Shown here one piece after another: positions 10,872 through 21,947 of a DNA stretch of 64,000 bases; position 1 is the stretch's first letter; every line of letters starts with the position of its first letter. Both the position numbers and the translations under genes were made by a program. The stretch comes from Paramyrothecium sp. XJ0827. Lineage: Eukaryota; Ascomycota; Sordariomycetes; Hypocreales; Stachybotryaceae. The stretch is taken from assembly GCA_020881915.1 (NCBI GenBank), contig JAJFPB010000003.1, forward strand, positions 5,208,001 through 5,272,000, in the 5' to 3' direction. The notes below the pieces were generated by a model. It did not search any database. It was not told the origin of the DNA and saw only the letters and a program-made list of their open reading frames with translations.

Positions 10872-12280
10872 TCAAGCCCGCTTGCTGTGCGAGAATGGAC
10901 AGTCATCGACTCCATGACGTTTCAAATATTCCACCGTAGCTGCCACTTCCTCGATTCCTTTTCCCTCCTGGGGTTTCGGACCAATTGTCTGTAGGTCGTA
11001 TCCCTGGGGGTGGTATGTGTCTCCTCGAGAGCCGGGCGTTCTGCCACCGGCGGCACGAAACAGGAGGGCTTTGGGTCCCCACTTGTTCCACGTCGAGGGC
11101 TCAACGTACCACGGTTGGAGAGAAAACTGGCCAAAGTTGTACAACCCCGAGCGCTGGTTCGGGGATTGCTCAAGGGACTTAACTGCAAGGCAAGGTGGAC
11201 GTGGGAGGCACAAGTATCTCAGGACGACCCTTCGCAGCTCCCGCCAGGTTATCAAGATGCCGCGGAGCACTGATCCCGGGGGCTCAAGACTATACAAGGC
11301 ATTAGGAACGAACTCATGCTCTTTTCAGTGTGGACAGTGGCTTTCGGTACTTACTTTAGGCTCAATCGCATAACTTTGTCTAGTTCGAAACCAAGAACTT
11401 GCCTTGCTAGCATCGTGAACGGCTTTGGGAGTTTCGAGGTGGCACCATCCACGTATACCCGAACATAGTCGTCGCTTGGCTTGTTAGGCGTAGCCATACT
11501 GTGGCCATATTCGATTGTCCAAGAGCGGAGTTCCTTTGCGAAATGCAGTCCATCTTTCCAGCCAGTTTTGCTCGACGGAAGTGCAGTGAGGGGTATATCC
11601 ATATCCTCGCCCAGATTCTTGTGGAAAATTCCAATGGCGCACTTCTCCACGTCGCTTAATTTCCTCCACTCGCTCCAGTCGACAATTCGGAATATTTCAA
11701 CCACGTTGTCGCCTAGCGTGTGTAACAAATCAAGGTCAAGGATCTTGCCGGCTTTGCGATATCGTGCGTGGAGGTAATTCATCCGAGCCACTGCTTGCCT
11801 GTAACGTTCCGAATTCCTAGGCTTGCTTTGCACCTCCCGGAGGAGGATCTCGGTATCTATGGCTCGCTTGCCAGAGGTCTTCCTGGTGTTCTGCCCTGTG
11901 GCCTCAAATAATCTGGACATTGTCGGGATGGCGCCGGCCTGACCATTTCGCAATTAGACTCATCCACGCGAGTTTGGGAAAGGCTAAGATAGTACCTTGA
12001 GGAGAGCTATGCTGCGTGCTTTACGCATAGCAGATGGAAACTCCAACTCCTGCAGCTGGGTCATAATTTTATATGCTTCAAGATTGTTCATGGATGAGAG
12101 TGACCGTCCGTGAGGTCCAAAGGGTGCCTGGATGTTAGCAGCACGCCGGAAGCGCAGCAGTCTCACCAAGATGAGGTAAGATGCGAGGATAGCTATGGAC
12201 ATGAACAGGCCATGGTCTCTCCATAGCTCAGCAACGATGCTTGGAACGGAGTTCTGCTCGAAATGTACCATGTTGAGCAA
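10872..12280 (-). CDS. mpaB-like ER-bound oxygenase (DUF2236 / rubber-oxygenase catalytic fold)
   Basis: Three exons, 12280-11996, 11938-11355 and 11289-10872 (introns of 57 and 65 nt), give 428 aa, close to the usual length of this family. A membrane segment lies at about residues 29-46 (LFMSIAILASYLILVRLL). The body carries family-like stretches: MNYLHARYRKAGKI, LHTLGDNVVEIFRIVDWSEW, and a C-terminal PWYVEP followed by GDTYHPQGYDLQTIGP. Members are haem-dependent or putatively haem-dependent oxygenases. The named example MpaB' takes part in oxidative chain cleavage during mycophenolic acid synthesis. Here only the family can be assigned. No polyketide or meroterpenoid genes are visible nearby, so the substrate is open. 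The ATG at 12280 was chosen; Met at 12271 is an alternative. Confidence 0.85.
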
Positions 12281-13784
12281 CCTCTTTCGCCACGATGTTT
12301 TTTGTCTCAGTAAGACGAGGACAGAAAGGCATGATAGAAAGAGGGCGACGTATTGTGAGCCATACCATCATTATTGAGTATAAATGATTTGAGTTGTCAG
12401 TGCACAAGTCCTGGGCATCCCCAACAGATTCCCCTCTACCACATTGTTCAGATCCATTTGATGAGATGTGTAGCATCATGCCATATGAATGGGTCCACCG
12501 GAGCCACCGGCTCAAGACACTCATCGTGACCCACTTCTCGAGCCGGCGGCTCGAAACCTCTACACTTGGGTTCAGGGTAGGCGGCTTGTCTCGACGAAAC
12601 CACCATTTACACATAAGAATTCTTCTTCAATGCCTATTTGAGGCACGATGCAGGAAATCTAACAAAAACTTGACACCTTTATCGCTTTGCATTCAATTTT
12701 CCCTGTTAATTTGTCTCGCTATTCGTCTCAGACGGCCACAACGACTCTGCACATGAATCGCGAACGTAGGGCTGAGAATTTGCAGTGGAAAACACGGAAC
12801 TAGTAAACAAAAGATGCTGTAGTGATTCGGATTACCACTCTAGTAGTGACGAATGAGAACATCCTATTACGATCGCTGTATGAGTCCAATACCATCCTAA
12901 TCTAGGCCCCCGGTGTGGAAAACTTGGGCATACGGGAGCGCAAAGGTCGTGTAGGATATAATCTCGTTCTTGCGTTTCAAGTGGCCATCGCAACACAGTA
13001 CTATGATGTGCAAGTGCCCATGAAATTTTGCTTTGTGGGGAGCCCACGCCAGGATGGTCTCGTAGGGTAAAGACGCCTATGGAATATACTATGACGAGAT
13101 CATTTTGAATGGGCCTAGCCGTGAGCAGCATTTCGTCACTGCCGAGCTATTTTGCTGTGCTTTCTTCAAGCATGCTGGAACTGTGAACAAGGTGAAAAAG
13201 CTAAAGAATGGTCTGGAATCCCCCTTTCTGGTTAGAAGGGTGATCGCCAAGGGCCGATCGGTATTGAGCCGGCTTGGCCGGCATGCAAAGCAGCCAATGA
13301 GGTTGCTTAGGCCTTGGAGGAAATTGCATCATGATGAGAAAAACAAGTGTATCGTGCTGCGTAGCCATGTCCCATTGATTGCATTCATCGCGGGAAACGC
13401 GCGGGAAACAGCTGAGACCTCAAGACTGTGAAAGTTGCGGTACGCTTCGTAATTTCCACGATTTACCTACCTTCTTCGAGCAGCATGACAAGGTTCCTAG
13501 AGTCATGGCGCGTTCGGCGTGACATTCAACAGATAACAACAGACCAGTGTCTTGATCAGGGCCTTTATTAGGCGCTATGAGTCTTGAGGTACCTCGCTAT
13601 GTCGTTGTAATACAATCCGCTTTTATTCATTCGGATCTATCGCCGACGTTTGGTACTAATCCATACGTTCTGTGAAGAACTGTCGGTCTTCGATTACTGA
13701 ACATGTGAAGAATTCTCTGAGCTGTTGAAGGAACGAGCTCCAAACCTAACCACCAAATAAGTATGACTCTCGTCGACTACCTCA
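12281..13784. other. intergenic
   Basis: Promoter of the mpaB-like gene and 3' flank of the sugar transporter. ORFs of about 100-130 codons occur on both strands but overlap each other and show no family-like sequence. Confidence 0.45.
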
Positions 13785-15867
13785 TCATTTTTTCAGAGGC
13801 TCCTCAATTCGACTCTGCTGCACGTTCGTTACGTATTTCCTCATCCGCCTTGCCGGGACGCCCTTGTCGTACATTTCGTCCATCTCGGCCGGGTTGCGCT
13901 GTGAAGGCTCGGGCACGTAGAAGTATACGAGGACGCAGGTGAAAACACCAGTGCCTAGGAACAAGAAGGCCGTGCTGTAGCCCCAGTTGACTCCGTTCAA
14001 ATCAACTGCAAATGAATGTGTCAGCAAGCGTTCTGGGTGATTTGAGTAAATGAATACATACGCATGAGTGGAACGGTTGTGTTGAAGGTCAGTCCGAAGA
14101 TGACCGAAGCACCGGCGGCAATTCCGGCAGTTCTCACGCGCAGGTTCTGTGAAGCAACCTCGCCGACGAATGCCCAGCCCAAGCTACCAACTATGGAAAC
14201 GGTTAGCACTTGGTTCGAAAGAGGAACAGATCTAGGGGCTGATGCACGTACGTGCGACGTTGAAGAAGGACCACACGCAGGCATCGAAGATGAGGAAGTT
14301 CTTGAGCGGAGTCGTCTTTGGCACGAAACCAAGGATACCAACGATGAGCATGGTCACAGTACAGACGATGGAGGCCACAACGACGACAATGCGGCGGCCA
14401 AACTTGTCAGTCAGGGTGATGAGAGAGATCGAGGTCAGAAGAGCGATAACAGCTATAGAATTAAGAGTCAGCCGAAGATGCCAGTGTCAAACAGTTCCCG
14501 CAGAAGGTCTTACTCAAGATGGTAGTGATGAGGAAGGCGTCGTCAAAGCCGCTCTGCCTGAAGAACAAACTCGCGTAGCCGTTCAGGAAAGCCAGACCAG
14601 TGAGTTGCTGGGAACACACGGGTAGAGCCGCTCCCAGGGTTCGGCGCGCATTCTGTCGGGAAAAGCACTGGGCGTACGAGCGCAGGATATCCTTGAAGCC
14701 CTGATTGGAAGTGCCCTGATGCTCACGGCGTTCTTCCATGATGGTGTTGCTAATGATGGCATATTCGGTCTCGACGTCGTACCCATCAATCTTGCCGTTG
14801 ATTCGGCGCAAGCTGGCCTTGCCCTTCTCGTGCTGGTCGCGGGAAGCGTAGTATGCTGCGACACGCAAAGACCGTTAGTAGGATGTTCGCGAGGCCCAAT
14901 ACGATTCATGTTGGAAAGAGTTCCGGCTTACCAGGCGATTCGGGGATCCAAAGGAAGATGGGCAACATGACAGCAAGGAAACCCCATTGAGTCAGGATAG
15001 GAATTCGGAAGTTGAAAGGATCGCGCTTTTCGGAGACTGTCAAGACAAGAGGGGCAAGGAAGCTGCCAATACGGTTCCAGAAACCATACGAGAAAAGCAT
15101 AGCACCTCGAATGTTGACGGGTGCCCACTCGGTCACGTAGACGGGCAGAGTTGCCTGGATACAACCGATTCCAACACCAGCCAGGAGCTTCGCGCCCGAC
15201 CATTCTTTCCAATCGTCGGCGACGGTTTCGATTGCGAGGGACTGAACAGACGGTCAGCAACACATCCATGAGCGGCGTGCAGCCAGGACGAAGGTGCTAC
15301 TCACCCCACCGATGATGACCCATGCAACATACAAGGTCATCTTGCGGCCGATTCTATCAGACACGGGCGTGAGACCGACCATACCGATGAACTGCCCGAG
15401 GGACTGCATGGCACCCCAGAGGGCGGTGTATTTGGCATTGAGGACGTTGACACCCTGTGCGTTGGGGAAGCCAAACTGTCGGATGAATCCGCGGTTCGCA
15501 ATCACGTTTCCTGGAGTAATGTCAGGCGAGGTGCCGATGCATCAGTTTGGGTGCATGACGTACCGTTGAGGACGACCTGATAACCATCGCACGCGGCTGC
15601 GATGCACAGAAGGTTGCACACGATTACTGCCTTTGATTTGGAAATCGGATATCAGCATACCGCTCCATATCATGACCTGCGAGACCAACGGAGCCTCACC
15701 TTCCAGAACTTCTTCGCCGTCGCCAGCAAGCCCAAGCCGTCAAGGGACGACTTCAGGACGACGCCGTGCTCGTGCTTGATATCCTCCTCGAGGTGCGTGG
15801 CGTCGGCGATGGATTTGACCCCGGCATCGCCAGAGCGCCGCGCCGATTCCTGGGACTTGCGCGCCAT
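13785..15867 (-). CDS. MFS sugar transporter (sugar porter family)
   Basis: Eight exons give 547 aa: 15867-15700, 15630-15564, 15510-15305, 15241-14932, 14855-14514, 14452-14252, 14190-14062 and 14005-13785. Introns are 53-76 nt and all keep phase. The hydrophobic pattern fits 12 membrane helices. Sugar-porter signatures are present: DRIGRK after helix 2, IPESP closing the first half, QQLTG in helix 7, DKFGRR in the second half and PEPSQRN after the last helix. The N-terminal cytosolic tail is long and charged. Members carry hexoses, disaccharides such as maltose, or polyols by proton symport in the plasma membrane; the substrate is not resolved. No sugar hydrolase adjoins it. Confidence 0.9.
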
Positions 15868-17815
15868 GATGCTCTCTGCTGCGGTTCGAAGTGAAACAGC
15901 GAAGTCGGCCTTCCGCTCTCGACTGGAATGCGCCACTAGGTTCGAAAATGGGGCAGCGGGAGGGGGAGCAAAGGGGTCGAGGCTTCAGCTGCAACGGTGA
16001 TGTCGGCCTCAGCAGCGACAGAGGGCGGTCGGCATGCTCTTTAAATAAAGAGAGGATCGCGAGTCATCAAGCGGGACCTCTCCGCGTGCAATTCCAGGCT
16101 GTCGGGACCAGATGTCGCCCGAGGTCGTTGTCCATGACAGAGATTTGACGAGTTCCTCTAGTGCTCCCCCAAACCAAGCCATCAGGGACGGAGCAACTCC
16201 GACTTTCCGCGCCCAACGAGACGTAAGGCTGGGGACAAGCTCGTCCGCTATGCCCCATGCAGACAAGCCCGGCAGCCAATTCTCGAAACGCAACGCCGGC
16301 ACCTCAACACAAGCAGCCTCCCGGCCTTTGACCCCGCGACTTCTCCGTGGCAAATACCGGGGCCCCGCGGAAAGAGGGATTGAAGATTAAAACTGGGTGG
16401 TGCCATGGGGTCTGATCACTGGTGACGGTGCTCAAGCCGGCCCCAAGCAGGGTCGTGCCTCGTCCATGGGCCGGCACCGCCCCCCCTTTTCTGGACTCTC
16501 ATGCCATGCCGTGCTGCGCTAGAGATGGGCCCTAGCAGGTGTGCGCGAGGACGACTGACACATTTCGATAATACCGAGACCGGTGACGACCAGGGCTCGG
16601 TCAAGCTCGACCCGATAGACGTTGGTCACTCTTGGCTGGAACCAGCGCCTGTGTGTCGACTTGACTGTGTCACGGGTCCGAAATTTGCACGGCCTGGAGC
16701 TGAATGTTTAATAGCTTGTCGGGGCATTTTCAATCGAGACACACATCGTGGGGCCTTGTCGAACCACCTTCGCTCCACTAGCCTCAAGCACCATTCAAAA
16801 AGGGGGTTCTACACGATGATAGCGGGAAACCATCAAGGCTATCAACAGACCGGGGGTGCTTCCCTTGCTCATGATCCCAATCTTGCAATGAAATGGCCAG
16901 AGCAATCACGCATGAGGTCCCCAAAAACCAATTGCGTACGACAAGAGTCCCGGAAATTGCCTTCAGGATGCACAACCATGCAAATAGCTGCATGCATGCC
17001 GCACGCATCTTGACGTTATTGTCCGCATCGACCTCATACCCTCCCAGGGGAGGGAGATCCCCTGCACGTTTTAGATGACCGCACGTGGTAGGAATGTCTC
17101 CGCGTTTTCATGCATTTATACCCAGCTGGAGCGAGAGCCGCAATTTCGAGGCTACCTTTACCCAAGACTTGCCACTGATCCAAGCTGCGCATTCAATCAG
17201 ATCGATATTAAGAATGCCCATTGCATCAGGCGCAAATTCGTACGACCTCCCCAGCTGCCCGCGAGGTCCTCGTTCGTCGTCCACACCACTACAACCCGCT
17301 CATACAAGGTCAACAGCACTTCACTGTCGGCCACCAGATGTAAGAAATGACCGCGTCATGACCTTCGCCACAGCTTTGTATGAACCTGTTATCTAACGCG
17401 TTTAAGTTCAAGGGGAAATACGGTCTTGACAGCCCTGGTGGTGCCGCTGTTCGTATTGTATGTCTAGCTCAGGTTTAAGTGTTAGGTCCTCGCAGATCTC
17501 GGTTTTGTGCATCAGCGCTCTCCGGACCTGAACTTTCATTGAACTGCACTACCTGTCTCTGCCGTTGGCGGCCCCGAAAAGGTGCTTCCACTCGTCGCTC
17601 ACGTCGTTCGAAGCATATTCTCCCTCTTTAGCTTCCCCATGCGGGATGCTTAGGGGGGAGAGACTCCAGACCGTTCTGCATGAGATTAAAAGTGGGCATG
17701 ATAACCCGATCAGGAATAGGTACCTTGGGGTAAACAGTGCCGAGGGGACCAATTGTAAGTTCTTCCCCGGCTACCCATGCGTCAGCTTTACACCATTGGG
17801 TCCGCCGGCATCGGA
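15868..17815. other. long intergenic region, GC-rich next to the transporter
   Basis: The first ~700 bases upstream of the transporter are GC-rich and probably hold its promoter. No gene, RNA gene or clear repeat was recognised in the rest. Confidence 0.45.
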
Positions 17816-18544
17816 TTATACCATGATCACCAGAGATTCCATTACAGTCCATACTATATACTCTTCCAGATATGCACGGATCATGTGTAAAAGACATCTA
17901 GGAATGATGGCAGACCCATGCATTAGTATCGACTTGACCAACGTGGCGTAGACTCTGATTTTGGAGAGAAGATTGACGGTATAATACAGAAAGATCTCTT
18001 TGACGTGCGGCAGAGCCTGCACAAGCATATTTGACCCTCCCCAGCACAGAGCCCTCGAATGATCTTCTGAATCAACCACAAGCTCGATGAGAAGTGCCGC
18101 GTCTGTCGCTGAGTGGGGCATTCGCCAAGGGCTTCTTTGTTGTACAGTGCGTGCCCAGACCTGATCAAGGAGAAATACCCATTGGGGGATGCACAGAATT
18201 GCCAGGAAGCAGGCGTTGAGATTGTCCATGAAGCTTTCATCGGTCTTGACAATGATCTTCATTTTCATTGAGTCAAGTAGCTTTCGTGCACCGTTCCACC
18301 TGTTGGAGTAAAGCACATATCGCGAGAGCGACTCGGCATAACCACGTTTCAATTGGATGGCTGTTATAATGAGCACATATGAATCACCTTGAAATCTGCT
18401 GAATGCTTCCGAATAGGAGCGATAGGAATCAAGGGCACTGTCCTGAAGTCGAATATGCCATATAGCACAAGTGCTGGAGTAAGGGAGTAAGTAGTCTTCT
18501 CTGACTGGTAACGTCTTACCGTGTGGATTCAACTTGGATCTCAT
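17816..18544 (-). CDS. uncertain ORF, hypothetical
   Basis: An uninterrupted 242-codon ORF is longer than expected by chance. The arrangement of hydrophobic helices (for example ESLSRYVLYSNRWNGARKLL and then FLAILCIPQW) faintly recalls the C-terminal helical domain of fungal Zn2Cys6 regulators, but there is no zinc cluster. No conserved motif is certain. It may be a degraded regulator remnant or a chance ORF. Confidence 0.25.
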   Translation of the reverse strand: MRSKLNPHGKTLPVREDYLLPYSSTCAIWHIRLQDSALDSYRSYSEAFSRFQGDSYVLIITAIQLKRGYAESLSRYVLYSNRWNGARKLLDSMKMKIIVKTDESFMDNLNACFLAILCIPQWVFLLDQVWARTVQQRSPWRMPHSATDAALLIELVVDSEDHSRALCWGGSNMLVQALPHVKEIFLYYTVNLLSKIRVYATLVKSILMHGSAIIPRCLLHMIRAYLEEYIVWTVMESLVIMV

Positions 18545-20103
18545 TAGAAGGATGCATTTTGATATGACTTATGCACGACGCACTAATAAGTTCGAGAGAC
18601 TTGAAGGCGAGCGTAAAGTCAAAGGCAGTCGAGTGTTTCACCAACCGTTATGATCATCGTGCGTTAGCAGACCCCCCTCGGCGATAAATGACCCGGTGCT
18701 ACGGTACCTACCTGAGCTTTTTATGGAGTGGTTATTGTGGCCACTGCTATTTCCCTAGTGCTTAGAATTGCCCCATGGGGTTTTAATTGCCGCTCCTGGT
18801 GAAATGGTACAGAAACATCGATTATGAATCCGTCTGGATCGCGTTAGCGATTCGGCCTGCGGACTGGCTGGTCTTTCCCACTAGCATGCCAGTGACACCC
18901 TCACAACTCGAATGGCTCACCAGAAGAGGATGGGCCGGGTTTTGGAAATCATCCCAGCTCTAGCACGATTTTCTATTTCATCAGCCAGGCCGAGGCCTGG
19001 AGCTTGTTTTCGACTCAGCATGCTTGTCGCTACAATACCAAGGCATGCCGACCCCTTGCGCCAATTTTACTCATGTCGGCATGCAAAAATATTGGAAAAT
19101 CACCCGAAAGACCCGTATAAAACGAAAAAGCATTTCAAGAGGTCATGGGATAGTGCTGCCGACTTGTCCTGGCCCGGACGTGTTACCTTGACTGACTGAC
19201 TTGCAGCACTCGGGGCAGTTCTTAAGCATAAATGGCTGAAAATAGCAGAGACGTCCACCATTTTCGACCCCACCGACGTCTCGATACTACGAAGGGCGGT
19301 ACGAGAGTGCTGCTACGGACCATGAGGACAATGTCAACCTGGATTCGAAGCGTCAGCGACAACAACCTCCGAGACTGTCGCGTAAGCGTAATACGATGGT
19401 GGCAGCGTGGAGTCTTTAAGAAGCACATCAGGGCTTGTAGTTGGCGTATGTTTGTATGCTGGGTCCTACCTGACACCATTTCGGGGAGAATCCAGCTGCC
19501 ATCTGCATACCCTGTCTCCGGTAAGACTTGGACATTGCTTCTATGACAACTTCGTCTTACCTGCCGCATGGCAATTCAGGTACGAATCCCCTTCCGCTGC
19601 ACCGTAGATTTATCCTGGGATCCGAAAACGTCGATGCACTGACTAAGGTCATTTACACCGGCATCCTCACTTCACTTTCCTTGGCCATGGTCGCGGCTGT
19701 GACGGGGCATAGGGAGACCTCGGCTTTGGTACTTGTCATGTCCATTGTTGTCATGTCCAATGCTTCCATCGCCATCGAAATCGTTTCAGCTGTAGTGGCG
19801 TGTTCTTTGCGTCAAGCTCCTTAACGGTGTTACCATCGTATTTATTGCTCTTATGCCGGGCTACGTTGATGAAGCATGTTAAGAGCGTTTTGGGAGCTTG
19901 CTTCGATGCCATCTATTTTACTGCATATACATATGCATATTTGCACACGGCGTTCCGAGCCATTAAATTTGTCGATGTCAAAGACTCTAATACATCCCAT
20001 CAAGCCATTATGGTTTCGATTCGTGAGAGGTCCTGCTAAAACGCTGCCGCTCTCGTCTCACAAACATCATAAAATGCCAAGGGAAAATAGCAGCTTGTGA
20101 CCA
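18545..20103. other. intergenic
   Basis: About 1.5 kb with only short overlapping ORFs on both strands. Nothing supportable was found. Confidence 0.45.
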
Positions 20104-21236
20104 TTACAGCTTGTTTCCAGCGAAATGTTCTCTCTCGGGAGCCTCCTTGAAGACAGTAGAAAGCCGTTTATCTAACCACTCGACATCTTCCATGTTTCCC
20201 GGGGGCCCTCCTGCCCAGTGGCCCCAAATCGACGGAAATACGTCCAAGCTCGCTACTTTAGGGTCCATGCAGGCGACTTCGTACTCTGAATCCTCTGGTC
20301 TGGTCGGCGTTAGTTAATGCAGAAAGCCAGCAAGCAGAATGCTACTTACGGAAAATAAAGATCAGTTTGAGAAGGGAGGACGAGCGTCCTAGCTTTGATG
20401 GCTGCCATGGCTTTCTCAAAATTCCCGTTATACGGGTCTTGCTTGCTGACGTCGCCACTCTGCCACGTATGAAGCATCGTGAGCAGGTTTTCGGGGTCCT
20501 TGGAGAGGGCCCATGCCTCCCAGAAATCTACCATGAAGGACTCAAGATCTCTAGCGCCGTAGCTCTTTTTATGCAGTTCATGGCGATAGAATGCTTGAGA
20601 GAAACCCCATCCAGCATACCCTCTGCCAAATGCCTTGAGACCTATCGTCTTTTCTTCTTCGGACCATGTTCTGTCTTCAGAACCAGACGTCTCAACGCGA
20701 CCAGCACCGCTGCCACGAGAGCTTGTTTTCTTCGCAGCCAAAAGGGCTGACTTGACCCCTTCCAGGAACACCTGGTTATGCTGCGAGGTTCGGGCAGATC
20801 CGCAAAAGGGAACGCAGATATCCATGAGATCTGGGTACTGCGTCGCCCACTGGAAGGTTTGAGCCGCGCCCATGGACCAGCCGAGAACAGCCCTAAGATG
20901 CTTGACACCAAGGTCTTGAATGAGAAGTCGCTGCGCACGTACGTTGTCGTAGAAGGAAACATTAGGGAACGGTACAATATTTGAGTTCGACGGGCTTATG
21001 GATTGTCCATTGCCAATGAGCGCGACAATCACGATGAAGTACCGCTCCGGATTCAGGGTCTTGTCTTGCCCAATGAGCCATTCATTATCAGAAATAGCCC
21101 CCGAGAACCAAGTTGGATATAGGATGGCAGGAAGAGATGGATCGCCAAATGTTTTGTATGCGAGCCAGGCGCCAGGGAGTGTCCCTCCACTCTGGAGCTC
21201 CCAGTCGCCGAGGCTGAATCTCTGGATGTGGCCCAT
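20104..21236 (-). CDS. alpha/beta hydrolase, homoserine-O-acetyltransferase (MET2)-like
   Basis: Two exons, 21236-20350 and 20299-20104, are separated by a 50-nt intron with donor GTAAGT and a clear branch site (ACTAAC). They give 360 aa. The nucleophile elbow is GWSMGA with Ser121. The acid lies in the segment QTDLYFPPEDSE, and the His near the end is in IWGHWAGG, so the Ser-Asp-His triad appears complete. This arrangement matches the MET2-like branch of alpha/beta hydrolases, which includes acyltransferases and esterases. At 360 aa it is shorter than true fungal Met2, so a specialised hydrolase or transferase is more likely than methionine synthesis. An alternative start at 21281 adds 15 hydrophobic residues. 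Confidence 0.87.
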
Positions 21237-21775
21237 GATGATCGAGTCCAGAGCGAAACTAATAGTATACCAGACTCCCACGGACGGGGTAGAGATTGGC
21301 AGCTTGGAACACCCGCAGATGAATCTCAGTAACTAAATCCCGTTCTCAGGCTAACTGGGCCATGAAGCAGAGACGCGGTGATCAACATGCTGCGGGGTTG
21401 TCAGCTGACTCGGGTTAGTTCATTACCTCAATCGGCAACCTGCGCCACTGCTTGAAGCCACTGTCACGGGATGTTTCGGGTGGTGTATACTCGTGATGGC
21501 CATGCAGCAATAATTTGGAAGAAAAAAAAATCGTAGTTACGCTCAGCCTTGTATCAACTGTGTTGCCTGCATTGGAGGACGCCAAAAACGTTCGTTCCGC
21601 GTCGATCCTTGCGCATGCTTACACGTGCATACCAAACTTGGAGATATGCCGCGGGCTTGGCATGCTTGAATAGCCAATCTCCATGTGCATCTTATTGAAT
21701 CCTCATAAGTCCTCGAGTGTATATTATTAGCCTTACGGGTGCACGGGCTCCCCTGCCATAAAGGGCCACATCAAG

Positions 21776-21837
21776 TGGAGCTGTCATGGTTCTTTTGTCT
21801 CCGCGGGACTCGCCTAGGGGCAAGGATGACAGCTCCA
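21776..21837. repeat. 12-bp perfect inverted repeat in promoter
   Basis: TGGAGCTGTCAT at 21776-21787 is mirrored exactly as ATGACAGCTCCA at 21826-21837, with a 38-bp spacer. It sits about 110-170 bp upstream of the GH76 ATG and just before the TATA-like element. It could be a paired binding site for a dimeric regulator or a cruciform. Confidence 0.6.
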
Positions 21838-21846
21838 TATAATATT
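21836..21846 (+). promoter_or_regulatory. TATA-like element of the GH76 gene
   Basis: CATATAATATT is 102 bp upstream of the ATG at 21948 and is the best TATA-like match in the promoter. Confidence 0.4.
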
Positions 21847-21947
21847 AATAAAATCCCACAAAGTCGTCTTCAGCTTCTACTGTTTCTTCATCTTCTCATC
21901 TTCTCATTTTGTGGATTTCCACGTGCCGCTCGTTTACTTATTTAGAA

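Larger units (their letters stand above)
21237..21947. other. divergent intergenic region
   Basis: It lies between the MET2-like gene (-) and the GH76 gene (+), so it holds both promoters. A 12-bp perfect inverted repeat and a TATA-like element are listed separately. Confidence 0.5.

Noticed and set aside
13105..13431. 108-codon plus-strand ORF rich in basic residues
   Set aside because: Random-looking composition, no conserved segment, isolated in non-coding DNA.
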